51,419 bases of DNA from the NCBI GenBank assembly GCA_946999645.1, contig CAMQDS010000012.1, positions 1 through 51,419 of the forward strand, in the 5' to 3' direction. Source of the DNA: an uncultured Bacteroidales bacterium. Its GTDB lineage: Bacteria > Bacteroidota > Bacteroidia > Bacteroidales > UBA932. How positions within the stretch are numbered: position 1 is the stretch's first letter; each line of letters starts with the position of its first letter. A program made the translations under genes and the position numbers. The notes under the pieces are model-generated. The model did not search any database, was not told the DNA's origin, and was given only the letters and a program-made list of their open reading frames with translations. This document shows, piece after piece, positions 35,669 to 46,397 of the stretch.

Positions 35669-37318
35669 TTATTTCTCAGGAAGTGATACTGCAACCCACT
35701 TAATACCAGGATTACCTCTGTTTTCTCCTCCATACTTTTGGATATCTACTTCACCATACAACTTGTTTCCATTATCAGTAGCATCCTCTATGAAATTACC
35801 TGTTCCCTTAGTAAACTTCCAATAAGAGAATAGACCTTCGGACTTAGGATCAACTGTATAGAAATGGTTTTTAGCATTTATTTCAGCTTCAGTAAGAGCC
35901 TTCTTCCAAATACGTACCTCTGTCATCTGACCATAAGTATCTCTATTGGTTTCGTAAGAATAACCAACCCAGAAGCAACGATCTCCCCAAGGTTCATACG
36001 ACCAATCAGGTGAAAGATTAGGATAACTATAGCCAAGTCTAAATCGACAAGAGCCTACATTTTTACCATCGACATAGGCTACAACTTTTCCTTTAGCATA
36101 TGTAACAGCAATATGATACCATCTCTTAGCCTCAAACTTAAACGGAACATTGTAATTGCCATTTGCTGTGGCTATCTGCAAATGATCCAAAGAATTGCCA
36201 ACGTCGCCCATTCTGAGAAGATATTTACCTTCAACACCCATTATTGTATAAATCTGCCCTGAAGATTTAGAGAAGTCGTCAAACCTTACCAAACATTCAA
36301 GAGTAAAGTATTCTTGAGGACCTAAATACCCATTTTTGCCATCCCACTTAGGGAATAAACGATTTCCTTTCATATCGGCAGCCCAACTGATTAATGTTGA
36401 CATCTGACTAATTGTAATCTTAGCTTCAAGAGGTTTAACTCCTTCCTTTGCATTAGTCTGTTTAAAAGTCACATCTGCTGAACGTTTGCCATCGGTAAGT
36501 TTACCAATTTTGAAAATCACTTTCCCGTCTTTCTTTTCTCCAAGCGTTATCCAAGACTTTCCAGCTTCTGCTATATTAACCTCATATTCAACGTTAACAG
36601 CCATAGGAACAATTAAATCTCCACCGTCAATAGGAGCCTTAAAGAACTTTTGTTCAGGGACAAGTACACGTTTAGCTAATTGAGTAACTTTAACTACTAC
36701 AGGTTCAACTCTTTCTGCGGAAATCGTAATTTCAGCATTTCTGTCTTTTAAACCTTCAAGGACACCATATGTAAAATACATAGTGGCACCGCCTTCAGAT
36801 TCAATCGTAGTACCATACTTCAGCCAACCTTCTCCACCCTTAATTGCATTCTTAAGAGACCTGTAACCAAGTGAAGTTTCGAACTTTAACGACAAGCGTC
36901 CACCTTTTTCATTAAGTTCTATTTCATTCTTATCTACAAGTTTTAAATGTTCAGGTTTAGCAGAAAGCCCCAAAGATGTAACAGTAAAGACATCTTTTGC
37001 AGAGCCACAGGTAAATTCCCATTCTGCTACTTTGTTATCATTTTCAGAATTTGGCTTAACAACGAAAGATACTATTGCTCCGTCTTTTCCCTTAACAGCA
37101 GAAGGTGTAATCCAACTGCTATAATCTGCTTTTCCCTTCATTGTCCACTCCCCAGAACTTGAAACTATGACTTTTGCTGTTCCTCCCTCAATACCTATGG
37201 TACTAATCTTTGGTGTAACAGTTATCTCATCTTTTACTATCGGTTCTATCTCTTTAGCGGCCTTATTACAACTTAGCACAGCAAAACAAGCCAAAGCCGC
37301 CAATATTACTTTTTTCAT
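35669..37318 (-). CDS. Surface lipoprotein with BACON-like domains and a LamG domain (PUL 2)
   Basis: 549 residues, lipobox VLSC (Cys17). Residues about 30-120 form a BACON-type beta-sandwich (IGIEGGTAKVIVSSSGEWTM, WITPSAVKG), with two further similar segments at about 125-215 and 218-310. Residues about 315-549 form a concanavalin-like LamG domain (RWYHIAVTYAKGKVVAYVDG, FWVGYSYETNRD). No catalytic motif, so probably a surface glycan-binding or spacer protein. Its LamG domain is clearly paralogous to that of the 39039-40307 protein. Last gene of the PUL 2 operon, 22 bases after the GH18 gene. Confidence 0.85.
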   Translation of the reverse strand: MKKVILAALACFAVLSCNKAAKEIEPIVKDEITVTPKISTIGIEGGTAKVIVSSSGEWTMKGKADYSSWITPSAVKGKDGAIVSFVVKPNSENDNKVAEWEFTCGSAKDVFTVTSLGLSAKPEHLKLVDKNEIELNEKGGRLSLKFETSLGYRSLKNAIKGGEGWLKYGTTIESEGGATMYFTYGVLEGLKDRNAEITISAERVEPVVVKVTQLAKRVLVPEQKFFKAPIDGGDLIVPMAVNVEYEVNIAEAGKSWITLGEKKDGKVIFKIGKLTDGKRSADVTFKQTNAKEGVKPLEAKITISQMSTLISWAADMKGNRLFPKWDGKNGYLGPQEYFTLECLVRFDDFSKSSGQIYTIMGVEGKYLLRMGDVGNSLDHLQIATANGNYNVPFKFEAKRWYHIAVTYAKGKVVAYVDGKNVGSCRFRLGYSYPNLSPDWSYEPWGDRCFWVGYSYETNRDTYGQMTEVRIWKKALTEAEINAKNHFYTVDPKSEGLFSYWKFTKGTGNFIEDATDNGNKLYGEVDIQKYGGENRGNPGIKWVAVSLPEK

Positions 37319-37340
37319 AATTTATATTGTTATAGTATTA

Positions 37341-39017
37341 TTAAAGATTGTGTCGTTTAGGATCGTATTTTCCTTCACCTAATTTATTATAAACCCCTGT
37401 AGGATACTTAATATCTTGCCCGTAAAAAGCCTTTGCAGCTTGTCGGAATGCAGGGAATACCTTACCAAGATTCTTTGGTACACTGCCTGTACCTGAAGGA
37501 TCAAAGGCAAACCACATACACCATCCATAACCATTTGCCTTAAGAGTTTCAGCCCAATTTCCATAAGGCATATAACCTCTGTTTATTTCAATTGATGCAC
37601 CGCTACAATTTTTCATTGTAAGATCTCCATAAGGAGCTGTAGCACTACCATAATTGGCAACATAGAAATCTATAAATTCTGATTGTGGATGTGTAACATT
37701 ATTTATTACTACAGGAGGTACGTTATAAATTGCACCCCACTCAAAATATGATACTTCTGTAGGCCAAGGACATTTTTCCTTCATAGCCATTTTCAGTTCA
37801 TACATAAGACGACCAGCAGCACCTGCACTACGCCCTTTAGCAAACCACTTATTATCTATAGGGCCAGATGAATATTCGTCATCCAAATTTACTCCGTCCA
37901 ATTTATATTTTTTACAAGCATCAGCTACTTCCTGAGCCCATTCATGAGCACCCCAATCTGAAAGTTGTGCCAACCCAGAACAGTCATGATTACCGAGAAG
38001 ACCGAGATAAACCTTGATCCCTGCCTTACGCAAAGGCTGCAAGAATATTTCAGAGTCTTTTAGCAAGGCTGAAACATTAGGATTGTTGTGAAGATAAACA
38101 ACATCATCTACTGAATTGTAATTAATATTTGCAGCAAATAATATAACTGCGTCAAAGAAAGGTGTTCCATCTTCAAGTACATATTCAAGAGCATTAAGAG
38201 GGTTTACATCATTTACTTCAAAGTAAAGTACATTCTTTATCGCTCTGTCTTGTTTCATTGTTACTACATAATTAAGACGAGAAACAGTCTGCTTTACTGT
38301 AGCATTTTTTATACCCTTTATGAAAACAGGAACAAGATATTGAGTTCCAAAAGATAATCCTTTGCAATTCAATAAAATTTCAGCTGGTTCTGATTCGGTT
38401 TTCCCAGCAGGAATTGTCAGTTTTAATTTTTCAGGAAGAGTTACTTGTTCCTTAGGGAAAAGTTCAAAACTTTGTTCATTCATAAAGTTATATTCACCGA
38501 CATATTCAGCATCTAAAAGAAGTTCAACCTCAACATCTTTATTTGCTTTTTCATCTATTGCTGCAACAAGACTAAGTGTCTTAGCTTCGCCTGCTTTGGC
38601 AAATATATTTGACTCTCCAGACTTATTTACAAGTTTTACAACTACACCGTCGGAACTTGATCCATTATCTGAAAAACCACTCTGGAAAATATTTATTTTA
38701 ACAGGAAGAGCTTTGCCAGCTTTGAAAACAATACGTCCTACCCTTGCTTCTGAAGATGTATTATCTTCTACCTTAATTTCCAAGGTGTTCTTTTTAGCAT
38801 CTTTTTTTGCTTTAACCCAATTTGGAACTGTAAATTTCCAATCTTTTGTAGCAGTAACCTTTAATGTCACCGCCTTATTGGCAGATGCCTCAAAAGACAT
38901 CGAAGCAGACGGCTCGACAGACAAGGTATCATGTTTAACTGTCTCTTTATTACAAGAGAGCAATACCCAAGCGGAAATAACTCCCACAAGGCCAAGAAAT
39001 AGTGATTTAATCTTCAT
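37341..39017 (-). CDS. GH18 endo-beta-N-acetylglucosaminidase-like lipoprotein (PUL 2)
   Basis: 558 residues, lipobox LLSC (Cys22). BACON-like domain at about 33-112, DUF1735-type domain at about 125-250 (ELLLDAEYVGEYNF, FGTQYLVPVFIKG), and a GH18 TIM barrel at about 260-530. The active-site strand reads D374-G-V-N377-L-D379-D-E381-Y. The catalytic D-x-E pair is intact but the second Asp of the usual DxxDxDxE is Asn. The layout matches Endo F/H-like enzymes that cut the chitobiose core of N-glycans, releasing the glycan from protein. Substrate not provable from sequence alone. Confidence 0.87.
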   Translation of the reverse strand: MKIKSLFLGLVGVISAWVLLSCNKETVKHDTLSVEPSASMSFEASANKAVTLKVTATKDWKFTVPNWVKAKKDAKKNTLEIKVEDNTSSEARVGRIVFKAGKALPVKINIFQSGFSDNGSSSDGVVVKLVNKSGESNIFAKAGEAKTLSLVAAIDEKANKDVEVELLLDAEYVGEYNFMNEQSFELFPKEQVTLPEKLKLTIPAGKTESEPAEILLNCKGLSFGTQYLVPVFIKGIKNATVKQTVSRLNYVVTMKQDRAIKNVLYFEVNDVNPLNALEYVLEDGTPFFDAVILFAANINYNSVDDVVYLHNNPNVSALLKDSEIFLQPLRKAGIKVYLGLLGNHDCSGLAQLSDWGAHEWAQEVADACKKYKLDGVNLDDEYSSGPIDNKWFAKGRSAGAAGRLMYELKMAMKEKCPWPTEVSYFEWGAIYNVPPVVINNVTHPQSEFIDFYVANYGSATAPYGDLTMKNCSGASIEINRGYMPYGNWAETLKANGYGWCMWFAFDPSGTGSVPKNLGKVFPAFRQAAKAFYGQDIKYPTGVYNKLGEGKYDPKRHNL

Positions 39018-39038
39018 AAAATAGTTATTTAGTGATTA

Positions 39039-40307
39039 TTAATTGTTTTTTGTTTTTGTCGGTAATTCTACTGGGAACCATACAGGTGTATGATCCACAT
39101 TCAAATCTTTTTTATAAATAGAGTAGTCCTTAATTTTCTTTCCTGTGCCTTCACAGAATTTCCAATAAGCAATCAAACTCTCATCCATATCTTCTTTATA
39201 TAATTTATAAAAGTGATTAGGTTTATTTATTTCTTCAGCACTTAAAACCCTGTTCCAGACTCTTGCCTCAGCTATCATACCATTAAGACTACGATCATCG
39301 TTGTAAGAATATCCTATCCAGAAACAGCGTGGTTTTCCTTCCATTTCATCAGAATGTGGTGCGCTGAAATCGACTTTTTTAAACCATACGGTCTCGGTGC
39401 CTGAACCATCCTTCTTAGGTCGCTGAGCAATTGCTGAAACATCGCCTTCAGCACGAAGACGTCCATCCAAATAGACTTTTATGTAACCTTTATTAAAGGT
39501 AACTGCTATGTGGTACCAACGGTCAGGACGTAGTTGCAAAGATGGACCACTGATGTCCCCTCTATAAGTAGAATTTCCTTCCTTATCAACTACAGCACAA
39601 GCAATCTGAATTTGGTTTGCAGGAATAGTTACATCGCCTACCCTTATAAGGAAATTATCTTCTATACCCATAATGGTTTGGATTTTACTATCGTTATTGA
39701 AGCCTTGGCAATTAACAAGAGCCTCCATTGAAAATGTTTCCAAATCCTTAGCTTTTTCAAACCCATCCCAGACAGGCCAAGCCTTATTGGTTTTTATATT
39801 AGCTACATAATTTACCAAAGAAGCCTCTTTGATGACATAGTAGATGGTCTTAGCACGAGGAAGTACTCCTACATCATTGGATTCAATTGATACAGGTAAA
39901 ACGTACGACTTACTGTAATCTAACTTATCTAAATTTTTAAATGTAAGATTGACAGTTTTACTCAAAACATCGCCAGGACGTATCATAGTAGAAAGGTCCT
40001 TGAGATTACAGTTCTCTTCAGGCAAGAGTTCAGCTTTGGAATCATACCAACCTTCGCGGTATATACCCAACAATTCAGGTGACCTCTTAAGTTTCAGTGT
40101 AACAGGTATTTTGAGTGGCTGCGCCATGCCGACTTCCAATGAACGGGTTAAAGTTGCAATTCCCTCATCCGTAGCAACACGCACCTCATTTTTCATATTA
40201 TCAGAAATGATAAATGCCTTATTTTCAAAATATTCCGGATTCTTTTTACAAGAAATGACAGCAAGTGCAACTATAGATATAATTGATATTTTACCGATTA
40301 TTTTCAT
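39039..40307 (-). CDS. DUF1735-LamG lipoprotein, putative surface glycan-binding protein (PUL 2)
   Basis: 422 residues, lipobox VISC (Cys20). Residues about 28-165 fit the DUF1735 pattern that often precedes GH18 enzymes (KIPVTLKLKRSPELL, YSKSYVLPVSIESND). Residues about 180-410 form a LamG domain (RWYHIAVTFNKGYIKVYLDG, FWIGYSYNDDRSLNGMIAEARVW). It lacks any glycosidase domain, so binding or scaffolding is the likely role. In B. thetaiotaomicron a comparable protein sits between susD and the GH18 gene of an N-glycan locus; I recall this from memory. Confidence 0.82.
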   Translation of the reverse strand: MKIIGKISIISIVALAVISCKKNPEYFENKAFIISDNMKNEVRVATDEGIATLTRSLEVGMAQPLKIPVTLKLKRSPELLGIYREGWYDSKAELLPEENCNLKDLSTMIRPGDVLSKTVNLTFKNLDKLDYSKSYVLPVSIESNDVGVLPRAKTIYYVIKEASLVNYVANIKTNKAWPVWDGFEKAKDLETFSMEALVNCQGFNNDSKIQTIMGIEDNFLIRVGDVTIPANQIQIACAVVDKEGNSTYRGDISGPSLQLRPDRWYHIAVTFNKGYIKVYLDGRLRAEGDVSAIAQRPKKDGSGTETVWFKKVDFSAPHSDEMEGKPRCFWIGYSYNDDRSLNGMIAEARVWNRVLSAEEINKPNHFYKLYKEDMDESLIAYWKFCEGTGKKIKDYSIYKKDLNVDHTPVWFPVELPTKTKNN

Positions 40308-40319
40308 TGTATATTCTCC

Positions 40320-41327
40320 TTATTCATTAGTTTCTTCTCTACTATTCATCTTTGATATTGCCTTTCTGATATTTTTGAAAGACATCTGCTTACAAAAGTA
40401 ATCATCTTGTGCATTAAATACAGAAAGACCAAGAATCGTATATTCCTCATTTTTTTCGGAAAGTACCCAAGAAGCACCATCTATAGGAGCCACACCCTTT
40501 TGCTTTGGGTCATCTAAGGATGGTACGGTAAGTTCCATAACAACACGATCCTTGGGAGCGTAACGACCTAAAATTCGTCCTGGAAGCACAGAAAGTTTCT
40601 TTTCCTCACCTGCAATTATTGTAATGAACTTAAATTCTTTCAGGAAATCCATGTCAACTATATTCCTGGCACTTCCCCTAAAAGCAAGAATAAGGTCAGG
40701 ATTAGAAGTATGAAATTCTTTTACGGAACTAATATAAGCAATTTGAGATTTTTCAGCATAAGGAGTAGAAGTGTTACCATGATAAGATACCATTAACCCA
40801 TCAAATCCATATTTTTTGCAATTTTCTAATTGTTCATTGGTCTTTTCCTTGAAAAATGCTATCATTTCTTCCATAGTAGCAGGTTTTTGCCCCTTATCTG
40901 AACGTGCATCTTCCAATAATCCCCAAGCCTTATTAATTCTTTCGTAGTCTATTAAAAGTAAAACTTTTGTACCTTTTTTCTGACGTACTTGAGGTATCTC
41001 TTTTGCAATTGTATTATTTAAATTTCCTACAACATCTACACATATGTAATCAGCACTATCAGGCATAGCCATTATATGTTGGCTCTGTGAAGAAGGTACA
41101 TTAGATACCCCTTTCATAGTTACAACCATTATCTTGTGTTCTGATTCTTTATAATCCCTTAAATCTTCAAGGTAGGAGTCATATTTTTCAGGATTTTCTT
41201 GTTCAATAGTCTTACGACGAAAATCCAAATTCTTTGGTTCTGTCCACTTTGAACATGAAACAGAAAAAGTAAATATTACCAAAGAAGCAGCCAAAAAATT
41301 TAATACAGATATTATTATATTTTTCAT
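40320..41327 (-). CDS. GH18-like lipoprotein without catalytic residues (PUL 2)
   Basis: 335 residues from ATG 41327; a longer reading begins with TTG at 41342. Lipobox VSC puts the lipid on Cys25. The remainder has GH18-like strand patterns (IMVVTMKG, YICVDVVGN, VLLLIDYE, FDGLMVSYHG), but the position of the DxxDxDxE motif reads D176-G-L-M-V-S181-Y-H183, so both catalytic acids are gone. I infer a pseudo-enzyme serving as a surface glycan-binding protein. It follows susD by 25 bases. Confidence in the fold is moderate, in the absence of catalytic residues good. Confidence 0.75.
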   Translation of the reverse strand: MKNIIISVLNFLAASLVIFTFSVSCSKWTEPKNLDFRRKTIEQENPEKYDSYLEDLRDYKESEHKIMVVTMKGVSNVPSSQSQHIMAMPDSADYICVDVVGNLNNTIAKEIPQVRQKKGTKVLLLIDYERINKAWGLLEDARSDKGQKPATMEEMIAFFKEKTNEQLENCKKYGFDGLMVSYHGNTSTPYAEKSQIAYISSVKEFHTSNPDLILAFRGSARNIVDMDFLKEFKFITIIAGEEKKLSVLPGRILGRYAPKDRVVMELTVPSLDDPKQKGVAPIDGASWVLSEKNEEYTILGLSVFNAQDDYFCKQMSFKNIRKAISKMNSREETNE

Positions 41328-41352
41328 ATCACTGATTATCAAGTATTTATTT

Positions 41353-42972
41353 CTATTCCTTAACCGCAGGATTACAGTCCCACCATAGTCTTGTACTCAT
41401 CTTGTCAGGTCCTTTTAACATTGAAGAAACCGCTTCATTTACATTTTGCTCATTGTTAGTGTATTCTGCAAGCGGATACCTCATTCTCCTTGCCCCAAAA
41501 GTAGATGATACCATTCCATCACTTTTGTTTCCTGCATCTGTAGCAGGCATAAAATGAGGAAATCCTGTTCGACGATGATCTGCCCATGCTTCATTTCCAT
41601 TATTAAAATTGGCAATCCATTTTTGAATGATTATCCTTTCCTGTTTTTCAGCGACATCTGCACCGTCATTCCATTTAACAGTTAATTTTGACAATAATGT
41701 AGGATAACTGTTACTGCCTGCAGGGTCTACATAAGACTCAGGACTATTTTTGTCATCTTTTATATAATCTTCTGCCCCTGAAACACCATTAAATTCAAAA
41801 GATAACCTTATACCTTCGTTATAAAAATCCTCAGCACTTCCAGGTCCCATATTAAAGCCAAAAACAGCCTTTGCCTCTGCTTTAAGGAAAGAAACTTCAG
41901 ACGCATTTAACCAAACGAGAGGGTCTGAAGGGGATATTTTAATGCCTGAATATTTACGTCCCATACTATTAAGAGAAGGTTTAACTACACCTACCCTTAT
42001 TCCAACATAAGGAATACCATCAAATTCAGAAGGAATAAAATATACAGAGCGACGCGGATCGTTATATCCATTCATATAACAAATTATATCAGCAGCAGCA
42101 TGTGTATCCCCACCAGTATTACATCCTGCAGGCTGATTATATTTTATTGCAGTGTAAAGAGGATTACCCTTATCTCCAAAAGCTACAGGACGAAGTGTTG
42201 CATTATCTGTATTATTTGCAAAAACTCCTATTTCATGATTTACAGCCTCCTCAGCAAACTTTTGTGCTTTTGCTTTATCGGCATACACAATACGCATAGC
42301 CATTCTTAATTTCAAGGAATTTGCAAATTTACACCACTTTACTGCTGACCCATCGTAAATAGGGTCTGCCTTAGGAGAAAATCCTGAAAGTTTATTTTCT
42401 GTGAGAACTTTAATATCTTCGTTAAGTTCAGCAAACATTGCATCGTATACTTTTTCTTGAGAATCATACTGAACAGTAATCTTACCGCCTTTACCTATTT
42501 GTGTATAAGGTATAGGTCCAAAGGTATCGGTTACCCTAAGCATAGCTGTAACTTTGATTATATTAGCCACAGATAATACTATCGGATCTTTTGTTATTCT
42601 CTCCAATTCATTCAAGTTTGAGTATAGAGTAGGTATTATCCTATCACTTGCCATAAAGACTCTTGTCCAATCATCAGATGCGTTAAAATTATCTATTGTC
42701 TTTTCAAAAGCCCCAGTTGTTGAATAATACCCTCCCATAGGTCCTCCAAGCAAGCAATCTGTAAATTGAGCAGTATTAACATCTGTCGATACAACAGTAC
42801 CACACAAAGCAGTAATTGCAGCACCTATTGCATATCCGTCAGTTAGTGTCTGTTCCTTACTGACTTCATATGGATTAGTATTTATATCTAAATAATCTCC
42901 TGTACAACAGGTCATAATTGAAACAGTGATAACTGAAAGACCTATATTTATAATAATATTTCTCATCATCAT
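41353..42972 (-). CDS. SusD-like lipoprotein (SusD/RagB, second type; PUL 2)
   Basis: 539 residues with lipobox-type end IMTCC (lipidated Cys22 or Cys23). The sequence DYLDINTNPYEVSKEQ just after the signal and the block LKLRMAMRIVYADKAKAQKFAEEA match the SusD-like group that pairs with SusC proteins of N-glycan and peptide-type loci rather than the PUL 1 SusD type. LNASEVSFLKAEAKAVFG is the usual TPR-like signature. It should form the lid on the SusC channel encoded 6 bases upstream. The gene is intact, although that SusC gene is interrupted. Confidence 0.9.
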   Translation of the reverse strand: MMMRNIIINIGLSVITVSIMTCCTGDYLDINTNPYEVSKEQTLTDGYAIGAAITALCGTVVSTDVNTAQFTDCLLGGPMGGYYSTTGAFEKTIDNFNASDDWTRVFMASDRIIPTLYSNLNELERITKDPIVLSVANIIKVTAMLRVTDTFGPIPYTQIGKGGKITVQYDSQEKVYDAMFAELNEDIKVLTENKLSGFSPKADPIYDGSAVKWCKFANSLKLRMAMRIVYADKAKAQKFAEEAVNHEIGVFANNTDNATLRPVAFGDKGNPLYTAIKYNQPAGCNTGGDTHAAADIICYMNGYNDPRRSVYFIPSEFDGIPYVGIRVGVVKPSLNSMGRKYSGIKISPSDPLVWLNASEVSFLKAEAKAVFGFNMGPGSAEDFYNEGIRLSFEFNGVSGAEDYIKDDKNSPESYVDPAGSNSYPTLLSKLTVKWNDGADVAEKQERIIIQKWIANFNNGNEAWADHRRTGFPHFMPATDAGNKSDGMVSSTFGARRMRYPLAEYTNNEQNVNEAVSSMLKGPDKMSTRLWWDCNPAVKE

Positions 42973-42978
42973 AATAAA

Positions 42979-45900
42979 TTAAAAAGAGAAACGTACATTA
43001 AAACCAAAATTACGTAGAGAAGGCATCATAAAATGGTCAATTCCCTGATAATAGTTACCTGTTGTAGCAACTGATTCAGGATCAAAAGGAGCCTTATTGT
43101 ATATCATAAGCAAGTTTCTCCCTACTATAGAAAAATTAAGTTCAAACAAGTTGTACAAAACTTTCTTTGGGATGGTATACCCTATAGAAGCCTCTTGCAA
43201 ACGTACGTTAGTTGCAGAATAAGTATATTCCTGAGGAAGCGGTGTTGATCCACCGACAGAGCTATACCATCTATTGGCATCTATAAGATCTTGCCCATTA
43301 ATAAAAACGCCTCCAGCATCACGAGCAAGAGCAGAAGCCTCAGAAACGCCATAATAATCAAGTACGGCTTGTGTACTCGAATATACTACACCTCCAATTC
43401 TGGCTGATACCAAAGCCCCAAAACTGAAATTTCCCCAACGAAAATCATTTCTCCAAGAGAGATTTGCTTTTGGAAGAACAGAGCCTAACTTAACATAGTC
43501 TTTAACAGATGTAACAATTTTAGGTGTTATAGAACCATCGTCATTAACCACAATCCTACCATTAGAATCATAATTATAATCTACTAATGAGTATAAATCT
43601 CCCAATGTTCCACCCTCTCTAAGAATAAAGTGTGCAAGTCCAAGACCTTTCATATCAAGATGTTCTACACTAAAACGCTCGCCAGTTGCAGCATTGAGTA
43701 CATTCTTGGCAAGAGAGATGATTTTATTTTGATTCATAGAGAATGCAAAATCAGACTCCCATTTGAAACGCTTCCAAGTCTTATTGAAACCAAGAGCAAC
43801 TTCACATCCTTGATTTAATACATCTCCTGACTGTATGTATATGTCAGAAGAACCAGATCCGGTAGAAATTTGAGGATTGAAAGTTTGATTAAGGGTATTT
43901 GTCCTATAATAAGTTGCTTCTAAATTAAACCATTTCAAGAAACGCATTGAAAGACCCACCTCTATGGAATTTGTAAGTTCAGGCTTAAGATCATACATAG
44001 GGTACTGAGTTTGAGTATTCCAACTCAATCCACTTGGATTCCATTTATACATAGGGTTTGCTATATACCTTGCGAATGCGGTACCAACAGATGCATAAGA
44101 GCCACGAAGTTTAACATACTCCAAATTCTTAGGCATATTTGGAATTAACTGAGAGAGTACAACAGAACCACCTACTGATGGATAGAAAAATGATTTCTTA
44201 TTAGAATGAGGTCCAGCAAGTTGTGACGGCCAATCATTACGAGCAGTAAGTGTAAGATAATAAGCTCCTTTAAATCCAACTTCAGCAGAAGCAAATAATG
44301 ATTGGGTCTGTTCTCGCCACCCCTATTGTAACCTTGTAGTTTTTGGAGAATTGCTAAGATTCTGTACGTTAAATACATTTGCAAGTCCAGGCTTTTCAGC
44401 AGTAATTACGCCGTCTGCTATAGGACCCCTATTCTTGAAAGCATCACTACGCATATCAGTTATTGACGCACCCATATTCATCTGCAATGTCCAATCAGAA
44501 CCAAAGCGTTTGTTTATATTTACGAGAAAATCCGCATACATCTGACATTCTTTTGTAGATGTAATTCCATATAAACCATTTGTAGATAATTCAGTAAGTT
44601 GTGGAAAAGTAGTAGCATAGAATTTTTCTGTATACTTTGTAAATGAATGATCCATACGTACCCTTCCTGCCACATTCAACCAATCGAGAATATCATACGA
44701 GAGTGACGCGTTCAACATAAAACGCGTCTTGTCGTTTACCCTTAAGTTTCGATAATTTATCCAATATGGATTTTGCATTGTCATACCTGCATCTCCTATT
44801 GGCCAATACTGTGTAGAAAGTTTTCTTGCCACATCATACCTTTCATACATACGCACAGCATCCCAATCGCCACCTCTTGGGAAAAGATATGCACCTACCA
44901 AGGGATTGTTATATGTTCCCTGGTTAGTCATATTTCTATCTTTTTGCTGAATATAACTTGCTCCAAAATCCAAGTGCATCTTATCATTCAGGAAATAAGT
45001 AGTATTTCTGAAAGTCAAATTTTTTCTTTCATACCTATTATTGGGGACTATACCTTTTGACCCTATTGAAGAAGCAGATATATAAGTCTGATTATTTTTT
45101 GTACCTGCTGAAAGTGATATACTTTCAGTATGCATCACTCCAAGTTGAAAATAATCTTTTGAAGGTGAATAGTTAGGATTATTAGACTTATTCATTAATT
45201 TTCCCCAACTGCGTAAATCAGAGCCTATAGATGAATTTAAATCACCTGTTCCATATCTATTTTGAAATCGTGGAAGTACGAAAGGATTGAAAAATTCGAC
45301 GGATGAGGAAACATTAACTTGTACCTTTCCCTCTTTTCCTTTTTTGGTAGTAACTACAATTGCTCCATTTGCTGCATCAGAACCATAGAGAGCAGCTGCA
45401 GCGGCTCCCGTCAGTACAGATATAGATTCTATATCTTCAGGGTTAATATCTGCGATAGGATCAGATGAACCTTGAGAGGCAAATTCTGTACTTCCTTCCT
45501 TAGCACGCGTATACATAGGAACACCATCAATTACATATAGTGCATTTGATGATTGTGATATGGATTTTTGACCACGCATCACAACTTTGGAAGCACCTCC
45601 AACTCCAGATGACGAAGAATTAATATTAAGACCAGCAACCTTACCATTAAGTGAATTGATAAAATTGGCATCTTTATTACCGACAAGAAGGTCTGAAGAA
45701 ATTTCTTTCACATTATAGGACAAAGCCTTTTCTGAACGCTTTATACCTAAAGCAGTTACAACAGTGCCTTCCATTATGACAGAGTCATCTTCTAAGGTAA
45801 CTTTAAAGGTGTGTCTGCCATTCGTTTTCAAATTAATAGTTTTATATCCGAGACAAGAAAATTCAAGTACTGTATCGGATGGTAAATCTCCTGTAAGTGA

Positions 45901-46356
45901 AATTGAAAATTTACCATCTAAATCAGTGCTTGCCCCCATAGTAGTTCCCTTAACAAGGACTCCAGCACCAATAATGGGATTTCCATTAATATCTTTAACA
46001 GTCCCCACTATGTTCTCACTCCCTTTTTCTGCAGATTTACTGTTTTTATGTGACAGATAAACACTTGCCTCAGAAACTTTCCAAACTATGTCAGTATCTT
46101 TAAATAAAATTGACAAAGTTTCATCAAGAGACTTATTCTCTACCCTTATTGTCTTCTTTTCAGAAAGGCTTATCCTATCACAAAGAAATAAATAGTCCGT
46201 TTGGCGCTCTATTTCATCAAGAATAAGTCCAAGACGGGTATTATCCATTTTAAGCGTGATTTTGTTCCTGTTTTGTGATATTGCAGGAATAGCAATTAGC
46301 ATAAAGCTAATAATCACAAAATACCTAAACAGGCTTTTAATTAGACGATTTCCCAT
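42979..46356 (-). pseudogene. SusC/RagA TonB-dependent transporter interrupted by one in-frame TAG (PUL 2)
   Basis: The frame codes for a full-length SusC of about 1125 residues if a single amber codon at 44325-44323 (codon 678) is read through. Upstream: signal peptide (about 1-27), STN signalling domain (ITLKMDNTRLGLILDEIE to about 105), carboxypeptidase-like domain (GTVKDINGNPIIGAGV), plug (VVMRGQKSISQSSNALYVIDGVP, LTGAAAAALYGSDAANGAIVVTTK) and part of the barrel. Directly after TAG the frame continues GWREQTQSLFASAEVG and stays open for 447 codons to a normal Phe-ending barrel. There is no frame change and no second stop. Cause could be nonsense mutation, sequencing error or readthrough. 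The STN domain links it to the FecR gene upstream. Confidence 0.9.
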
Positions 46357-46397
46357 TGTCTACTTATTAATTATCAGTTTTTAGTGTTATTCTATAT

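Noticed and set aside
44323..44325. Reassigned TAG codon in this organism.
   Set aside because: TAG is the natural stop of guaB and of the 9419-10279 gene. No CTA-anticodon tRNA is visible in the window.
42979..46356. Frameshift in the PUL 2 susC gene.
   Set aside because: Codon by codon the reading frame is the same before and after the break (186 bases, 62 codons, between the TAG and the next Met of the downstream part). The lesion is a single TAG, not an insertion or deletion.
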